From Bacteroidota bacterium (GTDB lineage: Bacteria > Bacteroidota > Ignavibacteria > Palsa-1295): a stretch of DNA of 64,000 bases. Below, one piece after another: positions 46,099 through 54,340 of the stretch. The position numbers and the translations under genes are program-made. The notes under the pieces are model-generated. The model searched no databases. It saw nothing but the letters and a program-made list of their open reading frames with translations, and had not been told where the DNA came from. The first letter of the stretch is position 1. Each line of letters starts with the position of its first letter. The stretch is taken from NCBI GenBank assembly GCA_021324735.1, contig JAJPIO010000004.1, forward strand, positions 124,001 through 188,000, written 5' to 3'.

Positions 46099-46182
46099 TT
46101 TTCTCCCACTTTTCTACACCTTGGCATTCCGATTGTTGAATATAAAAGCGCCCCAGTCTTGATCGGAATCAGAGGAGAAAAT

Positions 46183-46377
46183 ATGCGCGACCCTATTGCA
46201 GAAGATATTTTACACGAAGTATCCAAGAAAATGTATGCGTACGAACGTAAACCCAATACACCCATCGTCCCTGCGGCACGGCGCTATCCGCATTCCCTTA
46301 AACGTGTAGAACTGGAATATAGCCGCCAGCCTTGGGCTCAGCGCCAGGCTCATTACAATACGTGGCGTGCTTCTTAA
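46183..46377 (+). CDS. Small hypothetical protein with strong ribosome site
   Basis: The start at 46183 (MRDPIAEDILHE) follows AGAGGAG by 5 bases, a strong Shine-Dalgarno; 64 residues. An earlier in-frame ATG at 46159 lies before the site. The N-terminal 22 residues look helical (EDILHEVSKKMYAYERK), then a Pro/Arg-rich part and an aromatic tail (WAQRQAHYNTW). No family is recognised. The good ribosome site argues that it is real. Confidence 0.6.
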   Translation: MRDPIAEDILHEVSKKMYAYERKPNTPIVPAARRYPHSLKRVELEYSRQPWAQRQAHYNTWRAS

Positions 46378-46487
46378 ATAAAGAGCCACCCACGAAAGCG
46401 ACTTGCCTTAAAAAAAGACAACGGGGATGGTCGCTTTCATGAGCGGCTACTTTGTCTACTGCTGCGTTTGTCTCTCTTGGCGTCCTA

Positions 46488-46802
46488 CTAATCTTGTGCG
46501 TAATATGCAGCTCGTGCGGTATTAAGCCGCAGTGTATAGCTCCGGTGCTCACCGGGATGCATCTCTTCTAAGAACCGGCCGGTCGAAATTCTTGCCGATC
46601 CTGCAACGAGACGGTGCCGCACCAGTTGAGGCTCCTGCGCGATCGACTCATTCAAAAACATGAGATAGCGACTAATGAGCTCGCGCTCTTCGCTAATGGC
46701 CTGAGCGATCTCTTTTGCTAACTCATCTTGCAGGAATGAGGCATGACGGGTTTTCTCTTTTGCGCGCGCGATCACGCGTTGGGCGATTTGTGTAGGGGTC
46801 AT
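46488..46802 (-). CDS. Hypothetical small helical protein
   Basis: The product has 104 residues, no signal peptide. IAQRVIARAKEKTRHASFLQ and LAKEIAQAISEERELISRYL give two long amphipathic helices; the C-terminal 35 residues (GSARISTGRFLEEMHPGEHR) look beta-like. The family is not recognised. It converges on the small gene at 46183-46377 and has no close neighbour upstream. Confidence 0.55.
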   Translation of the reverse strand: MTPTQIAQRVIARAKEKTRHASFLQDELAKEIAQAISEERELISRYLMFLNESIAQEPQLVRHRLVAGSARISTGRFLEEMHPGEHRSYTLRLNTARAAYYAQD

Positions 46803-47125
46803 CAGTGTGTTCGATTAATGGAAGGGATACCAACACCGAGTTATTTCGGGGCAAAGCGAATCCATTAAGCGCCATGCGCTCATGAATAGGATCGTGCCAA
46901 AGAATGGTAACGGGCATTGGCAAACTATGTTGAGCATCGTGACCTCAGACGGATTTGGGCAAATGTCTGTAGCCACGGTATACTGCTTATCGCAAGCAAT
47001 TACAATATAACATTTTTTTTGATGAATGCAAGAGCTTTACAATTAAAAATAGCTGAGCAGAAAGATACATCTCACTGGCTTTTACAATTGTTCTTCGGTC
47101 GCCTCTTGTAAGGGTTGCCGTACGA
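46803..47125. other. Intergenic region, no clear gene
   Basis: 323 bp between the convergent/tandem minus-strand genes. A plus-strand frame from 47022 (29 codons after a T8 run) and one from 46917 are present but have no family likeness or good ribosome site. AT-rich around 46990-47060, probably promoter DNA. Confidence 0.5.
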
Positions 47126-48325
47126 TCAGTCCCGTTCGAAGATCGCTGCTATTCCTTGTCCGACACCAATACACATCGTCGCAACCCCGCGCTTTAAGCC
47201 TTTTCGACGCATTTCATAAAGAAGGGCGCCGACAAGACGGCCACCACTTGCACCGAGCGGATGACCGATCGCAATAGCTCCTCCATTCGGATTAACCTTC
47301 GAAGTGTCCAATCCTAACTCACGAATAACAGCTAGACTCTGGGAAGCGAACGCTTCATTAAGTTCGAAGAGATCGATATCTTTAACGTCGAGCTTTGCTT
47401 GTGCGAGCGCCTTTCGAGTTGCATATATAGGCCCGACACCCATACAACGTGGAGAGAGTCCTTCGACCCCGCTCGAAACGTATCGACCAAGCGGCTCGAT
47501 ACCAAGCTTCTTTACAACTCTTTCGCTCGCAACGACCACAGCACTAGCCCCATCATTCAAGCTACTGGAGTTACCAGCCGTCACCGAACCGCCTTTGCGA
47601 AAGGCGGACTTAAGCTGCGCTAACTTTTCGAGTGTGGTATCGGCACGCGGTTGTTCGTCCTGAGTTACAACTGAGGTGCCCTTGCGCGTCACAATTTCTA
47701 CTTTTACGAGTTCTTCGTTATAGTCACCACGTTCTTGTGCGGCAACAGCACGCTTGTGCGATTCCAACGCAAACGCGTCCTGGTCTTCCCGAGCGATCTT
47801 CCACTGCTCGGCAACATTCTCTGCTGTCTCTCCCATCGACTCGAGGGGAAACATGGCCTCCAACTTCGCATTGGGATAGCGCCATCCAAGTGCTGTGTCA
47901 TACGCGGGAATATTACCGAAGACCGCACTGCCTGATACATTCTTAGGGAGAGAATACGGCGCACGTGTCATGCTTTCTACTCCGCCTGCAACAATAATAT
48001 CCGCTTCACCAAGCTTGATCGCGCGGGCCGCCTGAATAATAGCATCCATCGACGAGCCACAGAGCCGATTAAGCGTTACAGCAGGTACGCGCTCCGGGAA
48101 TCCTGCGAGTAGAGCGCCCATTCGAGCCACATTACGATTATCTTCACCCGCCTGATTGGCGCACCCGAACATGACGTCATCGATCTCATTCGTATCGATA
48201 CCGGCTCGCGAGGCCGCCTCTTTCATTACGAGCGCTGCCATATCGTCGGGACGAAGGTCCTTCAATGCGCCACCATATTTACCGAACGGGGTACGACAAG
48301 CAGAAATAATATAGGCTTCGGTCAT
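47126..48325 (-). CDS. Acetyl-CoA acetyltransferase / beta-ketoadipyl-CoA-type thiolase
   Basis: The start at 48325 (MTEAYIISACRTPFGK) gives 399 residues, the usual length; the frame extends to 48394, but that part overlaps the terminator of the upstream gene. The nucleophile is Cys89 in NRLCGSSMDAI. The second site is GGAIAIGHPLGASGGR with the catalytic His, and the third is MCIGVGQGIA with the acid/base Cys. The enzyme cleaves or forms 3-oxoacyl-CoA. The wording resembles PcaF/PaaJ/FadA-type thiolases. Other acyl-CoA genes at 38.5, 49.1 and 51 kb suggest a scattered beta-oxidation/amino-acid catabolism set. Confidence 0.95.
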   Translation of the reverse strand: MTEAYIISACRTPFGKYGGALKDLRPDDMAALVMKEAASRAGIDTNEIDDVMFGCANQAGEDNRNVARMGALLAGFPERVPAVTLNRLCGSSMDAIIQAARAIKLGEADIIVAGGVESMTRAPYSLPKNVSGSAVFGNIPAYDTALGWRYPNAKLEAMFPLESMGETAENVAEQWKIAREDQDAFALESHKRAVAAQERGDYNEELVKVEIVTRKGTSVVTQDEQPRADTTLEKLAQLKSAFRKGGSVTAGNSSSLNDGASAVVVASERVVKKLGIEPLGRYVSSGVEGLSPRCMGVGPIYATRKALAQAKLDVKDIDLFELNEAFASQSLAVIRELGLDTSKVNPNGGAIAIGHPLGASGGRLVGALLYEMRRKGLKRGVATMCIGVGQGIAAIFERD

Positions 48326-48394
48326 CTTTTCTGGTCCTAAAAGCTGAGTAGTGCGGGCGAATAACGGAGAAATGAGAGGAGGAATTTCATCCAA

Positions 48395-48427
48395 TAAAAA
48401 ACGGGGCTGCGATTCTGCCGCCCCGTT
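48395..48427 (-). terminator. Rho-independent terminator of the RRM protein gene
   Basis: AACGGGGC (48400-48407) pairs with GCCCCGTT (48420-48427); on the minus strand the stem runs into T6. It falls between the RRM gene and the thiolase. Confidence 0.85.
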
Positions 48428-48500
48428 ATGTGTGATCTACACTTTTTTGACTGATTTTTAAGATGCCGTCTGCATCCGATCCGTCGATGTAGCGTGTTGC

Positions 48501-48812
48501 TTACCAGCGCTTACCGCCGCCACGGTTTCCACCGCCGCGATAGCCGCCACCGCCGCCGCCACGCTGCTCCATCGGACGAGCTTCATTTACCGTAAGTGTA
48601 CGGCCATCAAGCTCTGCCTCGTGGAGTTCTGCGATCGCCTTTTTGGCTGCGGCATGGTCTGGCATTTCAACAAAGCCAAATCCCTTGCTACGGCCGGTAT
48701 CGCGATCGGTGATGATCTTCGCGCTGGCGATCTCGCCATAGCTTGAAAACATCTGATTTAATTGAGCGTCGTTCGTCTGGTACGGAAGTCCGCCCACATA
48801 GATTTTTAACAT
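48501..48812 (-). CDS. RNA-binding protein with one RRM and Gly-rich tail
   Basis: The product has 103 residues. The RRM shows RNP2 IYVGGL (4-9) and RNP1 KGFGFVEM (43-50) with conserved aromatic residues. The tail from about 83 is Arg/Gly-rich (RGGGGGGYRGGGNRGGGK). This is the plan of the cyanobacterial and Bacteroidota Rbp/cold-regulated RNA-binding proteins. They are often raised at low temperature. A 330-bp non-coding leader lies upstream, long enough for a regulated 5' UTR. No Shine-Dalgarno is seen. Confidence 0.93.
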   Translation of the reverse strand: MLKIYVGGLPYQTNDAQLNQMFSSYGEIASAKIITDRDTGRSKGFGFVEMPDHAAAKKAIAELHEAELDGRTLTVNEARPMEQRGGGGGGYRGGGNRGGGKRW

Positions 48813-49146
48813 AAGAAACTAAGAAATAAAACGAAAAAAATGCTTTTGGGATGACGGCTCTTAGGAAAGGATCGAATAAAGCAAACCGTGAGAGCGGGAC
48901 GCTCATGTGGCTGGGCGCCACTGGCGTAAGGCTATTACGAATGATGCAAAATACGCAATCTTAGAAACGAAAACCGAAAGCGTGTCAGTAAACCGTAAAT
49001 GAAAGCCATTGCGGCCACCACCTACAAAAGCACTAACATCGGTTTTATGGATACGTTCGATAATTATGCGTTATCGTTCTATTCTGAGTATGAACTCATC
49101 GTTAAGCAAACACTGCAGTTGTGTCTAAAACGATGAGAATTCGGCC
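48813..49146. other. Intergenic region upstream of the RRM gene
   Basis: 334 bp without a supportable gene. The 60 bp next to the RRM start are very T-rich on the minus strand (TTTTTTTCG, then TTTTATTTC), as in leaders of cold-regulated genes. I see no strong hairpin. Confidence 0.5.
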
Positions 49147-49806
49147 TCAATCAAGGAATTTCAACCCTGATTCTGCATAGCGGCGAAGTAATGTCGCCAC
49201 CCGATAACGCTCCGGACCATATTCTTTTGCAAGGGCATCGAGCACCGCAACAATCGCGTCTGCGCCGATCTCATCGCACCACGCCAAGGGGCCCTTCGGA
49301 TAATTCGTACCGAGTTTCATTGCCGTATCAATATCTGCCGCCGTAGCAACGGATTCCTGCACAGCAAAGGTGGCTTCATTTACAATCATCGCGAGCGTTC
49401 GAGGAAATACACCTCCGATCGTATCTTTGATCTCTTCCCCGCTCTTATCTAAAGCGTCGAGCAATTGGCTAAAGGGTGCTGAAGCTTTCGATATGCCGAA
49501 CGGCAACGAGTACTCCACCGTTTTTTGACGGTCGATATAATTAGGGAACACAGAAAGTCCAACCACCTCGGCAGCATTGTCGAGAGCGGCCCGCACACTC
49601 GTTGCCGAAACGGTCAGCGTGTTTGTAACGATCGGCGCCTTTTCAACGAGCGCTTGTAATGCCGCGATCTTAGCATAGGGGCTGAGGAACGCGGCATCAA
49701 CGATAACATCTGGCTTCGAATCCACTAACTCGATACCGGGAGCGGATCGAAGAAGATTCGCGAAGGAATCCCGGTACTTGGTATCGGCAAGAAGAAGAAC
49801 TTTCAA
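49147..49806 (-). CDS. 3-hydroxyacyl-CoA dehydrogenase-like protein lacking catalytic His and NAD motif
   Basis: The product has 219 residues. The second half (GGVFPRTLAMIVNEATFAVQ, then TAADIDTAMKLGTNYPKGPL) is a clear 3HCDH C-terminal domain. The first 110 residues align with only the later part of the NAD domain (DVIVDAAFLSPYAKIAALQA, VVGLSVFPNY, TVEYSLP). There is no GxGxxG, and the His of the family's GLHFFNP motif is Ser here (GLSVFPN); the Glu of the dyad is kept. Normal dehydrogenase activity is unlikely. It follows purE by 6 bp, so it is probably co-transcribed with it. Confidence 0.8.
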   Translation of the reverse strand: MKVLLLADTKYRDSFANLLRSAPGIELVDSKPDVIVDAAFLSPYAKIAALQALVEKAPIVTNTLTVSATSVRAALDNAAEVVGLSVFPNYIDRQKTVEYSLPFGISKASAPFSQLLDALDKSGEEIKDTIGGVFPRTLAMIVNEATFAVQESVATAADIDTAMKLGTNYPKGPLAWCDEIGADAIVAVLDALAKEYGPERYRVATLLRRYAESGLKFLD

Positions 49807-49812
49807 GCTCGT

Positions 49813-50301
49813 CTATCCTTCCAGTTTCGCTGCAAGTACTGCCTTCGTTTGCACCTCACGATAGGCACTCAATTTATCGCGAAGGTCAGGATTGGATGTA
49901 GCAAGGATCGCGACCGCGAGCAATGCGGCGTTCTTTGCACCGGCCTTACCGATAGCGAGCGTTCCTACTGGAATTCCGCCTGGCATTTGTACCGTCGAAA
50001 GCAACGAGTCCATTCCTTTTAACGACTGCGATTCGATCGGCACACCGAGAACGGGAAGGAGCGTCTGGGCTGCGAGAACACCCGCTAAATGGGCAGCGCC
50101 GCCAGCGGCTCCGATAATTACTTTAAGCCCACGGCCTTCTGCCCCCGAGGCATATTCAGTAACTGCGGCCGGTGCCCGATGTGCCGAAAGCACACGGTAT
50201 TCATGTTCCACACCGAACTCCTCTAAAATTTTGTGGGCCTCTTTCATGGTGTCCCAATCAGAAGCGCTTCCCATAATGATTCCGACTGCTGGTCCTGGCA
50301 T
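49813..50301 (-). CDS. purE: N5-carboxyaminoimidazole ribonucleotide mutase
   Basis: The product has 162 residues, the usual class I PurE length. It has [20 protein letters not shown] at the N-terminus, then [17 protein letters not shown] with the active-site Ser-Ala-His-Arg-x-Pro, and [18 protein letters not shown]. It isomerises N5-CAIR to CAIR in purine synthesis. purK is not adjacent; instead the dehydrogenase-like gene follows closely. Confidence 0.96.
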   Translation of the reverse strand: MPGPAVGIIMGSASDWDTMKEAHKILEEFGVEHEYRVLSAHRAPAAVTEYASGAEGRGLKVIIGAAGGAAHLAGVLAAQTLLPVLGVPIESQSLKGMDSLLSTVQMPGGIPVGTLAIGKAGAKNAALLAVAILATSNPDLRDKLSAYREVQTKAVLAAKLEG

Positions 50302-50409
50302 AGATTATTTTGGTCGAGTCCTCGTTTTAGTTAGTGACAAGCAAGTAAATAAGCGACGAATTAACAGCCTGCAGTAAATGCTGGTTCAGGCAACATTATT
50401 CGAGACACC

Positions 50410-51084
50410 ATGAAAAAAGTAGCAGTAATTCTTTCCGGCTCCGGCTATTTAGATGGCAGTGAGATTCGGGAGGCAGTCGGTGTACTATGGGCCCTCAGTC
50501 CTCACAATGTGGAGGTGGAGTGTTTTGCACCGGATATTAAGCAGTCGGACGTTGTGCACCATATTACCGGTCAGCCGGTCAAGGAGGAGCGGAATGTATT
50601 GGTCGAATCTGCGCGAATTGCTCGCGGCAAAATTCGCCCGCTCTCCGAATTAGATCCAGGCGATTTCGATGCGCTTGTTATGCCTGGCGGATTTGGCGCT
50701 GCTAAGAATCTTTCGACGTTCGCTTTTCAAGGCTCCGGCGGCACCGTATTGCCGGAGGTCGCTCATGCGATCAAATCGATGTTAGATGCTGGTAAACCTG
50801 TAGGTGCGGCGTGTATAGCGCCAGCGGTTGTTGCCGTCGCCGCAAAAGGGAATGCTCTCGAGCTAACGGTTGGCGCACAAGGCGAAGAGGCGCAAGAAAT
50901 TGAAAAGCTCGGCCACAAACATGTTGTGACCAAACCTCATGAGGTCCACATCGACCGAAATAACAATGTCGTTACTACGCCTGCTTATATGTACGACGAC
51001 GCCCCTCTCCACGAGATCTTCGAAGGCATTCGAAAAATGGTGGATGAGGTGATAAAGATGACGAATGCTTCGGTGGCCGCTTAA
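50410..51084 (+). CDS. elbB: ElbB-type DJ-1/PfpI family glyoxalase-like protein
   Basis: The product has 224 residues. VAVILSGSGYLDGSEIREAV and ALVMPGGFGAAKNLSTFAF are the ElbB-specific forms. The nucleophile elbow is GAACIAPAV (Cys). A His-rich part HKHVVTKPHEVHID and TTPAYMYDDAPLHEIFEGI follow. E. coli ElbB has weak glyoxalase III activity and was linked to isoprenoid synthesis. The gene is divergent from purE and converges on the acyl-CoA dehydrogenase gene with no gap. Confidence 0.9.
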   Translation: MKKVAVILSGSGYLDGSEIREAVGVLWALSPHNVEVECFAPDIKQSDVVHHITGQPVKEERNVLVESARIARGKIRPLSELDPGDFDALVMPGGFGAAKNLSTFAFQGSGGTVLPEVAHAIKSMLDAGKPVGAACIAPAVVAVAAKGNALELTVGAQGEEAQEIEKLGHKHVVTKPHEVHIDRNNNVVTTPAYMYDDAPLHEIFEGIRKMVDEVIKMTNASVAA

Positions 51085-52254
51085 TTAGGTATAAGCAGCA
51101 ATACCGGTAATATCTTCTCCAAGCACCAGGGTGTGAATATCATGCGTGCCTTCATAGGTGCGCACCGATTCCAGGTTCATCATGTGCCGCATGATCGGGT
51201 ACTCGCCAAGAATGCCATTCGCTCCATGGACATCCCGGGCAATGCGCGCGATCTGAAGTGCCATATCGACATTGTTGCGCTTTGCCATCGAGACCTGTTG
51301 CGGCCTCATCTTTCCTTCATTCTTGAGAGTGCCAAGGCGATATACAAGTAATTGAGCTTTGGTGATCTCGGTCAGCATTTCTGCTAACTTAGCCTGTACT
51401 AACTGAAAGCCACCGATCGGCTTATCAAATTGAATGCGGCTTTTGGCATAATCGACCGAGCTTTCGTAGCACGCCATCGCAGCTCCTATAGCGCCCCAAG
51501 CGATGCCGTAGCGTGCTTGCGTGAGGCAGCTAAGTGGTCCCTTAAGCCCCGCAACGCCCGGCAACATATTCTCTTCCGGCAATTCCACATCCTGAAAGAC
51601 CAACTCGCTTGTCACGCTTGCACGGAGTGAATACTTACCCTTCATCTCCGGAGCCGTAAATCCCTTCATTCCCCGTTCGACCAAAAATCCACGAATGCTT
51701 TTTGAAGAATCGCTATCAACCTTCGCCCAAACGACCGCAACATCCGCGATGGTACCATTGGTGATCCACATCTTCGCACCGTTCAGGATGTAGCCATTAC
51801 TCGTCTTTTTTGCATTCGTGATCATTCCACCCGGATTGGATCCGAAATCCGGCTCGGTGAGCCCAAAGCAGCCGATCGCCCCACCGGAGGCAAGACGAGG
51901 CAGCCACTTCATACGTTGCTCCTCCGTACCATAAGTAAAGATCGGATACATAACGAGAGAGCTTTGCACGCTTGCGAACGAACGAACAGCCGAGTCCCCT
52001 CGCTCCAGCTCCTGCATGATGAGGCCATACGCAATATTATCGAGACCGGCACAACCGTATTGTTCGGGAAGGGTTGGCCCGAGAAGCCCGAGTGAGCCGA
52101 TCTTTGGTACCAGCTCGCGCGGGAACGTCATCGCCTGATTGTGTTCCTCGATGATCGGCAAAACTTCCGATTCCACAAAATTGCGGACGGTGTCACGGAT
52201 CATGTGTTGCTCTTCAGTGAGCAGCGATTCCAGATCGTAATAATCAACCAGCAT
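51085..52254 (-). CDS. gcdH: Acyl-CoA dehydrogenase, glutaryl-CoA dehydrogenase type
   Basis: The product has 389 residues. FAD/acyl-CoA dehydrogenase motifs: CFGLTEPDFGSNPGGM, KMWITNGTIADVAVVWAKV, QFDKPIGGFQLVQAKLAEM, DVHGANGILGEYPIMRHMMN and the catalytic Glu in YEGTHDIH. The RDVHGANGI and YEGTHDIH wording matches GcdH more than short- or medium-chain enzymes. It would convert glutaryl-CoA to crotonyl-CoA in lysine/tryptophan breakdown. Its leader contains a perfect hairpin (52286-52309) and a three-stem element (52321-52391). Confidence 0.9.
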   Translation of the reverse strand: MLVDYYDLESLLTEEQHMIRDTVRNFVESEVLPIIEEHNQAMTFPRELVPKIGSLGLLGPTLPEQYGCAGLDNIAYGLIMQELERGDSAVRSFASVQSSLVMYPIFTYGTEEQRMKWLPRLASGGAIGCFGLTEPDFGSNPGGMITNAKKTSNGYILNGAKMWITNGTIADVAVVWAKVDSDSSKSIRGFLVERGMKGFTAPEMKGKYSLRASVTSELVFQDVELPEENMLPGVAGLKGPLSCLTQARYGIAWGAIGAAMACYESSVDYAKSRIQFDKPIGGFQLVQAKLAEMLTEITKAQLLVYRLGTLKNEGKMRPQQVSMAKRNNVDMALQIARIARDVHGANGILGEYPIMRHMMNLESVRTYEGTHDIHTLVLGEDITGIAAYT

Positions 52255-52285
52255 GTATCAGCCCCGACAAGATATTAAATGCAAA

Positions 52286-52309
52286 GAGGGTATTCATACG
52301 AATACCCTC
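52286..52309. other. Perfect 10-bp hairpin upstream of gcdH
   Basis: GAGGGTATTC (52286-52295) pairs with GAATACCCTC (52300-52309) across ATAC. On the minus strand it is followed by TTTGCATTT. It may be a terminator for the lipoprotein operon or part of the gcdH leader. Confidence 0.6.
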
Positions 52310-52320
52310 ATGCAAATATA

Positions 52321-52391
52321 CCCACTTCTGGAGGCGCCCTCCTATCTCAAAGCCCTGTCCGTTGCCCTTTGAGTCCGAGAGGAGAAGTGGG
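52321..52391. ncRNA. Possible structured element, three-way junction
   Basis: Outer stem CCCACTTCT (52321-52329) with AGAAGTGGG (52383-52391), 9 bp. Inside are hairpin GGAGG / CCTCC (52330-52342) and hairpin CTCAAAG / CTTTGAG (52346-52373). All three stems are perfect. The 71-nt element could be a riboregulator, small RNA or dispersed repeat; the coding strand is not known. Confidence 0.45.
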
Positions 52392-52428
52392 AGTTGCTTC
52401 AGCCCAACCTATTTATTCCTCCATAATC

Positions 52429-53085
52429 CTACTTTTGTTGGATCGACATCAACCGGTTTTCGACCATCCCATCGCCCGGCCGTTCGATATGTGAGAAGAT
52501 CAGTCCCTTACCACGAGCGAACCACTGCGTGCCAGTCGTACCACTACCACCGGTGTATTGCACCATGATCACATCACTATATGACTGTCCTTCCACCTGA
52601 GCGGACACACCATACTGTAGCACATTTGCAGTGACCGTCTCGCCTTTAGATTGGAACGTCCAGTTGGCACCTTTGCTAAGCGGTGATTGAAGATCGACCC
52701 AATGATCATTATACATACCGGAGAATTCGATACCGAGATCGATCGCCTGCTTGTCGTTCAGCGAATAATACCACATGGTCGGAGTACCAAAATTATTGTA
52801 GCTCCACATGCAACCGTACACTGGCGTTCCGTTCACGTTATCCTCCTGGCCTTTCATATCCATCGTAAGCTGGCCATTACCTGGATGGTAGGCAGAACCC
52901 ACAGAAGAAACCGCATACTGATATTCCATTCTCGGCGCTGCAAGCTGGATATAATATTGCCTTACGTCCGGCTCGGGCGGAGGGCTATTCTGTGGTGCAG
53001 TATCGACCGAACAGCTCGAAAGCGCCGCCATGGAGAGTAAGCTCACCAAGATCGCATATCGTTTAACTGTTATCTTTCCGCTCAT
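52429..53085 (-). CDS. Lipoprotein of unknown function in the sigma/anti-sigma operon
   Basis: The start at 53085 (MSGKITVKRYA) gives 218 residues; an upstream ATG at 53130 would precede the signal peptide. The lipobox is LSSC. The mature part begins with Ser/Pro/Asn-rich sequence and then beta-type strands (VNGTPVYGCMWSYNNFGTPT, GIEFSGMYNDHWVDLQSPLS) ending with SHIERPGDGMVENRLMSIQ. No family is recognised. It is 58 bp after the anti-sigma gene on the same strand, so it may be a target or sensor of that system. Confidence 0.7.
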   Translation of the reverse strand: MSGKITVKRYAILVSLLSMAALSSCSVDTAPQNSPPPEPDVRQYYIQLAAPRMEYQYAVSSVGSAYHPGNGQLTMDMKGQEDNVNGTPVYGCMWSYNNFGTPTMWYYSLNDKQAIDLGIEFSGMYNDHWVDLQSPLSKGANWTFQSKGETVTANVLQYGVSAQVEGQSYSDVIMVQYTGGSGTTGTQWFARGKGLIFSHIERPGDGMVENRLMSIQQK

Positions 53086-53143
53086 AATTGTCTTCCTCTC
53101 TCCTTTTCCAGTGACGGATACAGTGCACATACCGGCGCTCGTA

Positions 53144-54340
53144 CTAAAACTTGTACGTCAATCCATATTCGATTCGGCCATCCAGAGTTTTGTAGATCGG
53201 TCCGTTATCGTAGATGATCGCCGCATCAGACGTTTGAATATCACGCTGATGAAGATTCGTAAGCACCATCGAGAAACCTCCCAGTAAATGATCGCCGAAT
53301 GGTACTTCGAAACCAACTTCGCCGGTAATTAACATACCGAGCGAATAGATACCATAGCCAGCGCCTGCCGTTACGAAGAATAATCCTTCCACTGGCTCGC
53401 GATGGCGATAAAGAATTTCACCCGAAAGACCACTTTGACTACCGAGGCTAACTTCCGTAAACCCGGCACCGCTCGTTTGCTGCAATCCCTGGAATGAACC
53501 CTCGGTGAAACGAAGGCCAACCTGATTCTTCGAATCCAGATTATAGGCAGCCCTCAACGATACGGTCGCAAATGGATTTAACTGCGGTACATTGGACGGT
53601 CGGCTAAACCCAGAAGTGATCGGTGTGGCGATGCTAAGCTCGAATTTAGAATTACCATCATTGAGAGCAATATCCTGCTGCGAACGAAGCGACGCGAGCG
53701 TTGAACCGGTGCGCGGCAATTCTACTCGGCCCACTTCTTTCGCTCTTGGTACCAATTGAATGGTGCTCGCAGTAGAGTTCTGCTCCGCATTTTGAGCCGC
53801 CACAGGAGTGACTGGTGCAGCAATTCGCGGAACAGAGTTTCTAACGACCCATGAACGATGCGGAGCAACGCCACTTGTTACAATATTTTGTATCGAAGGT
53901 ACTGACATAGTGGTGGTGGCTACACTGTTTGCTGACGCTGGATTTACTGACGCGGCAACAGGAGCCACGTGCAGTTGTTTTATATCGCCTGCATTATTAG
54001 TGTGGTATTCCATACCGCCGATGAATGCCACGAGAAGAATAGCGATAGCGGCAGCGGTCATCGAGAGTCGACGAGTACTCCAGAACCCGACGGGCACTGC
54101 ATCACGCTCTGCCTCTTGAAGAGACTCGATATGGGCAAAAAGATCTTCTTCAAGCTCTGGAGGAACCGAAACATTACGTGCAGCACGATACGATATATTG
54201 CGAAGCGTCACATGCTTCTCAAAGATATCTCGGATTTCCGGACTGACAGAGACTCGATGCAAAAGTTCTGCACTTTCGCTGTCCGTTAATCGACCATCCA
54301 TATAGGCGATGATCGTATCTTCTATTTGAAATTCCTTCAT
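53144..54340 (-). CDS. Anti-sigma factor with C-terminal outer-membrane barrel (dual-membrane type)
   Basis: The product has 398 residues. Residues 1-80 are a cytoplasmic helical anti-sigma-like domain (IIAYMDGRLTDSESAELLHR) without zinc ligands. A single membrane helix is at 92-111 (LSMTAAAIAILLVAFIGGME). A 115-residue Ala/Pro/Val-rich linker leads to a region (about 230-398) of alternating strands such as ATVSLRAAYN, QVGLRFTE, LFFVTAGAGYGIYSLGMLIT and GGFSMVLTN. It ends YGLTYKF with the aromatic C-terminus of outer-membrane barrels. Proteins with this plan (Dma1 of Bacteroides) are described as dual membrane-spanning anti-sigma factors. The ATG overlaps the sigma-factor stop (ATGA). Confidence 0.8.
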   Translation of the reverse strand: MKEFQIEDTIIAYMDGRLTDSESAELLHRVSVSPEIRDIFEKHVTLRNISYRAARNVSVPPELEEDLFAHIESLQEAERDAVPVGFWSTRRLSMTAAAIAILLVAFIGGMEYHTNNAGDIKQLHVAPVAASVNPASANSVATTTMSVPSIQNIVTSGVAPHRSWVVRNSVPRIAAPVTPVAAQNAEQNSTASTIQLVPRAKEVGRVELPRTGSTLASLRSQQDIALNDGNSKFELSIATPITSGFSRPSNVPQLNPFATVSLRAAYNLDSKNQVGLRFTEGSFQGLQQTSGAGFTEVSLGSQSGLSGEILYRHREPVEGLFFVTAGAGYGIYSLGMLITGEVGFEVPFGDHLLGGFSMVLTNLHQRDIQTSDAAIIYDNGPIYKTLDGRIEYGLTYKF

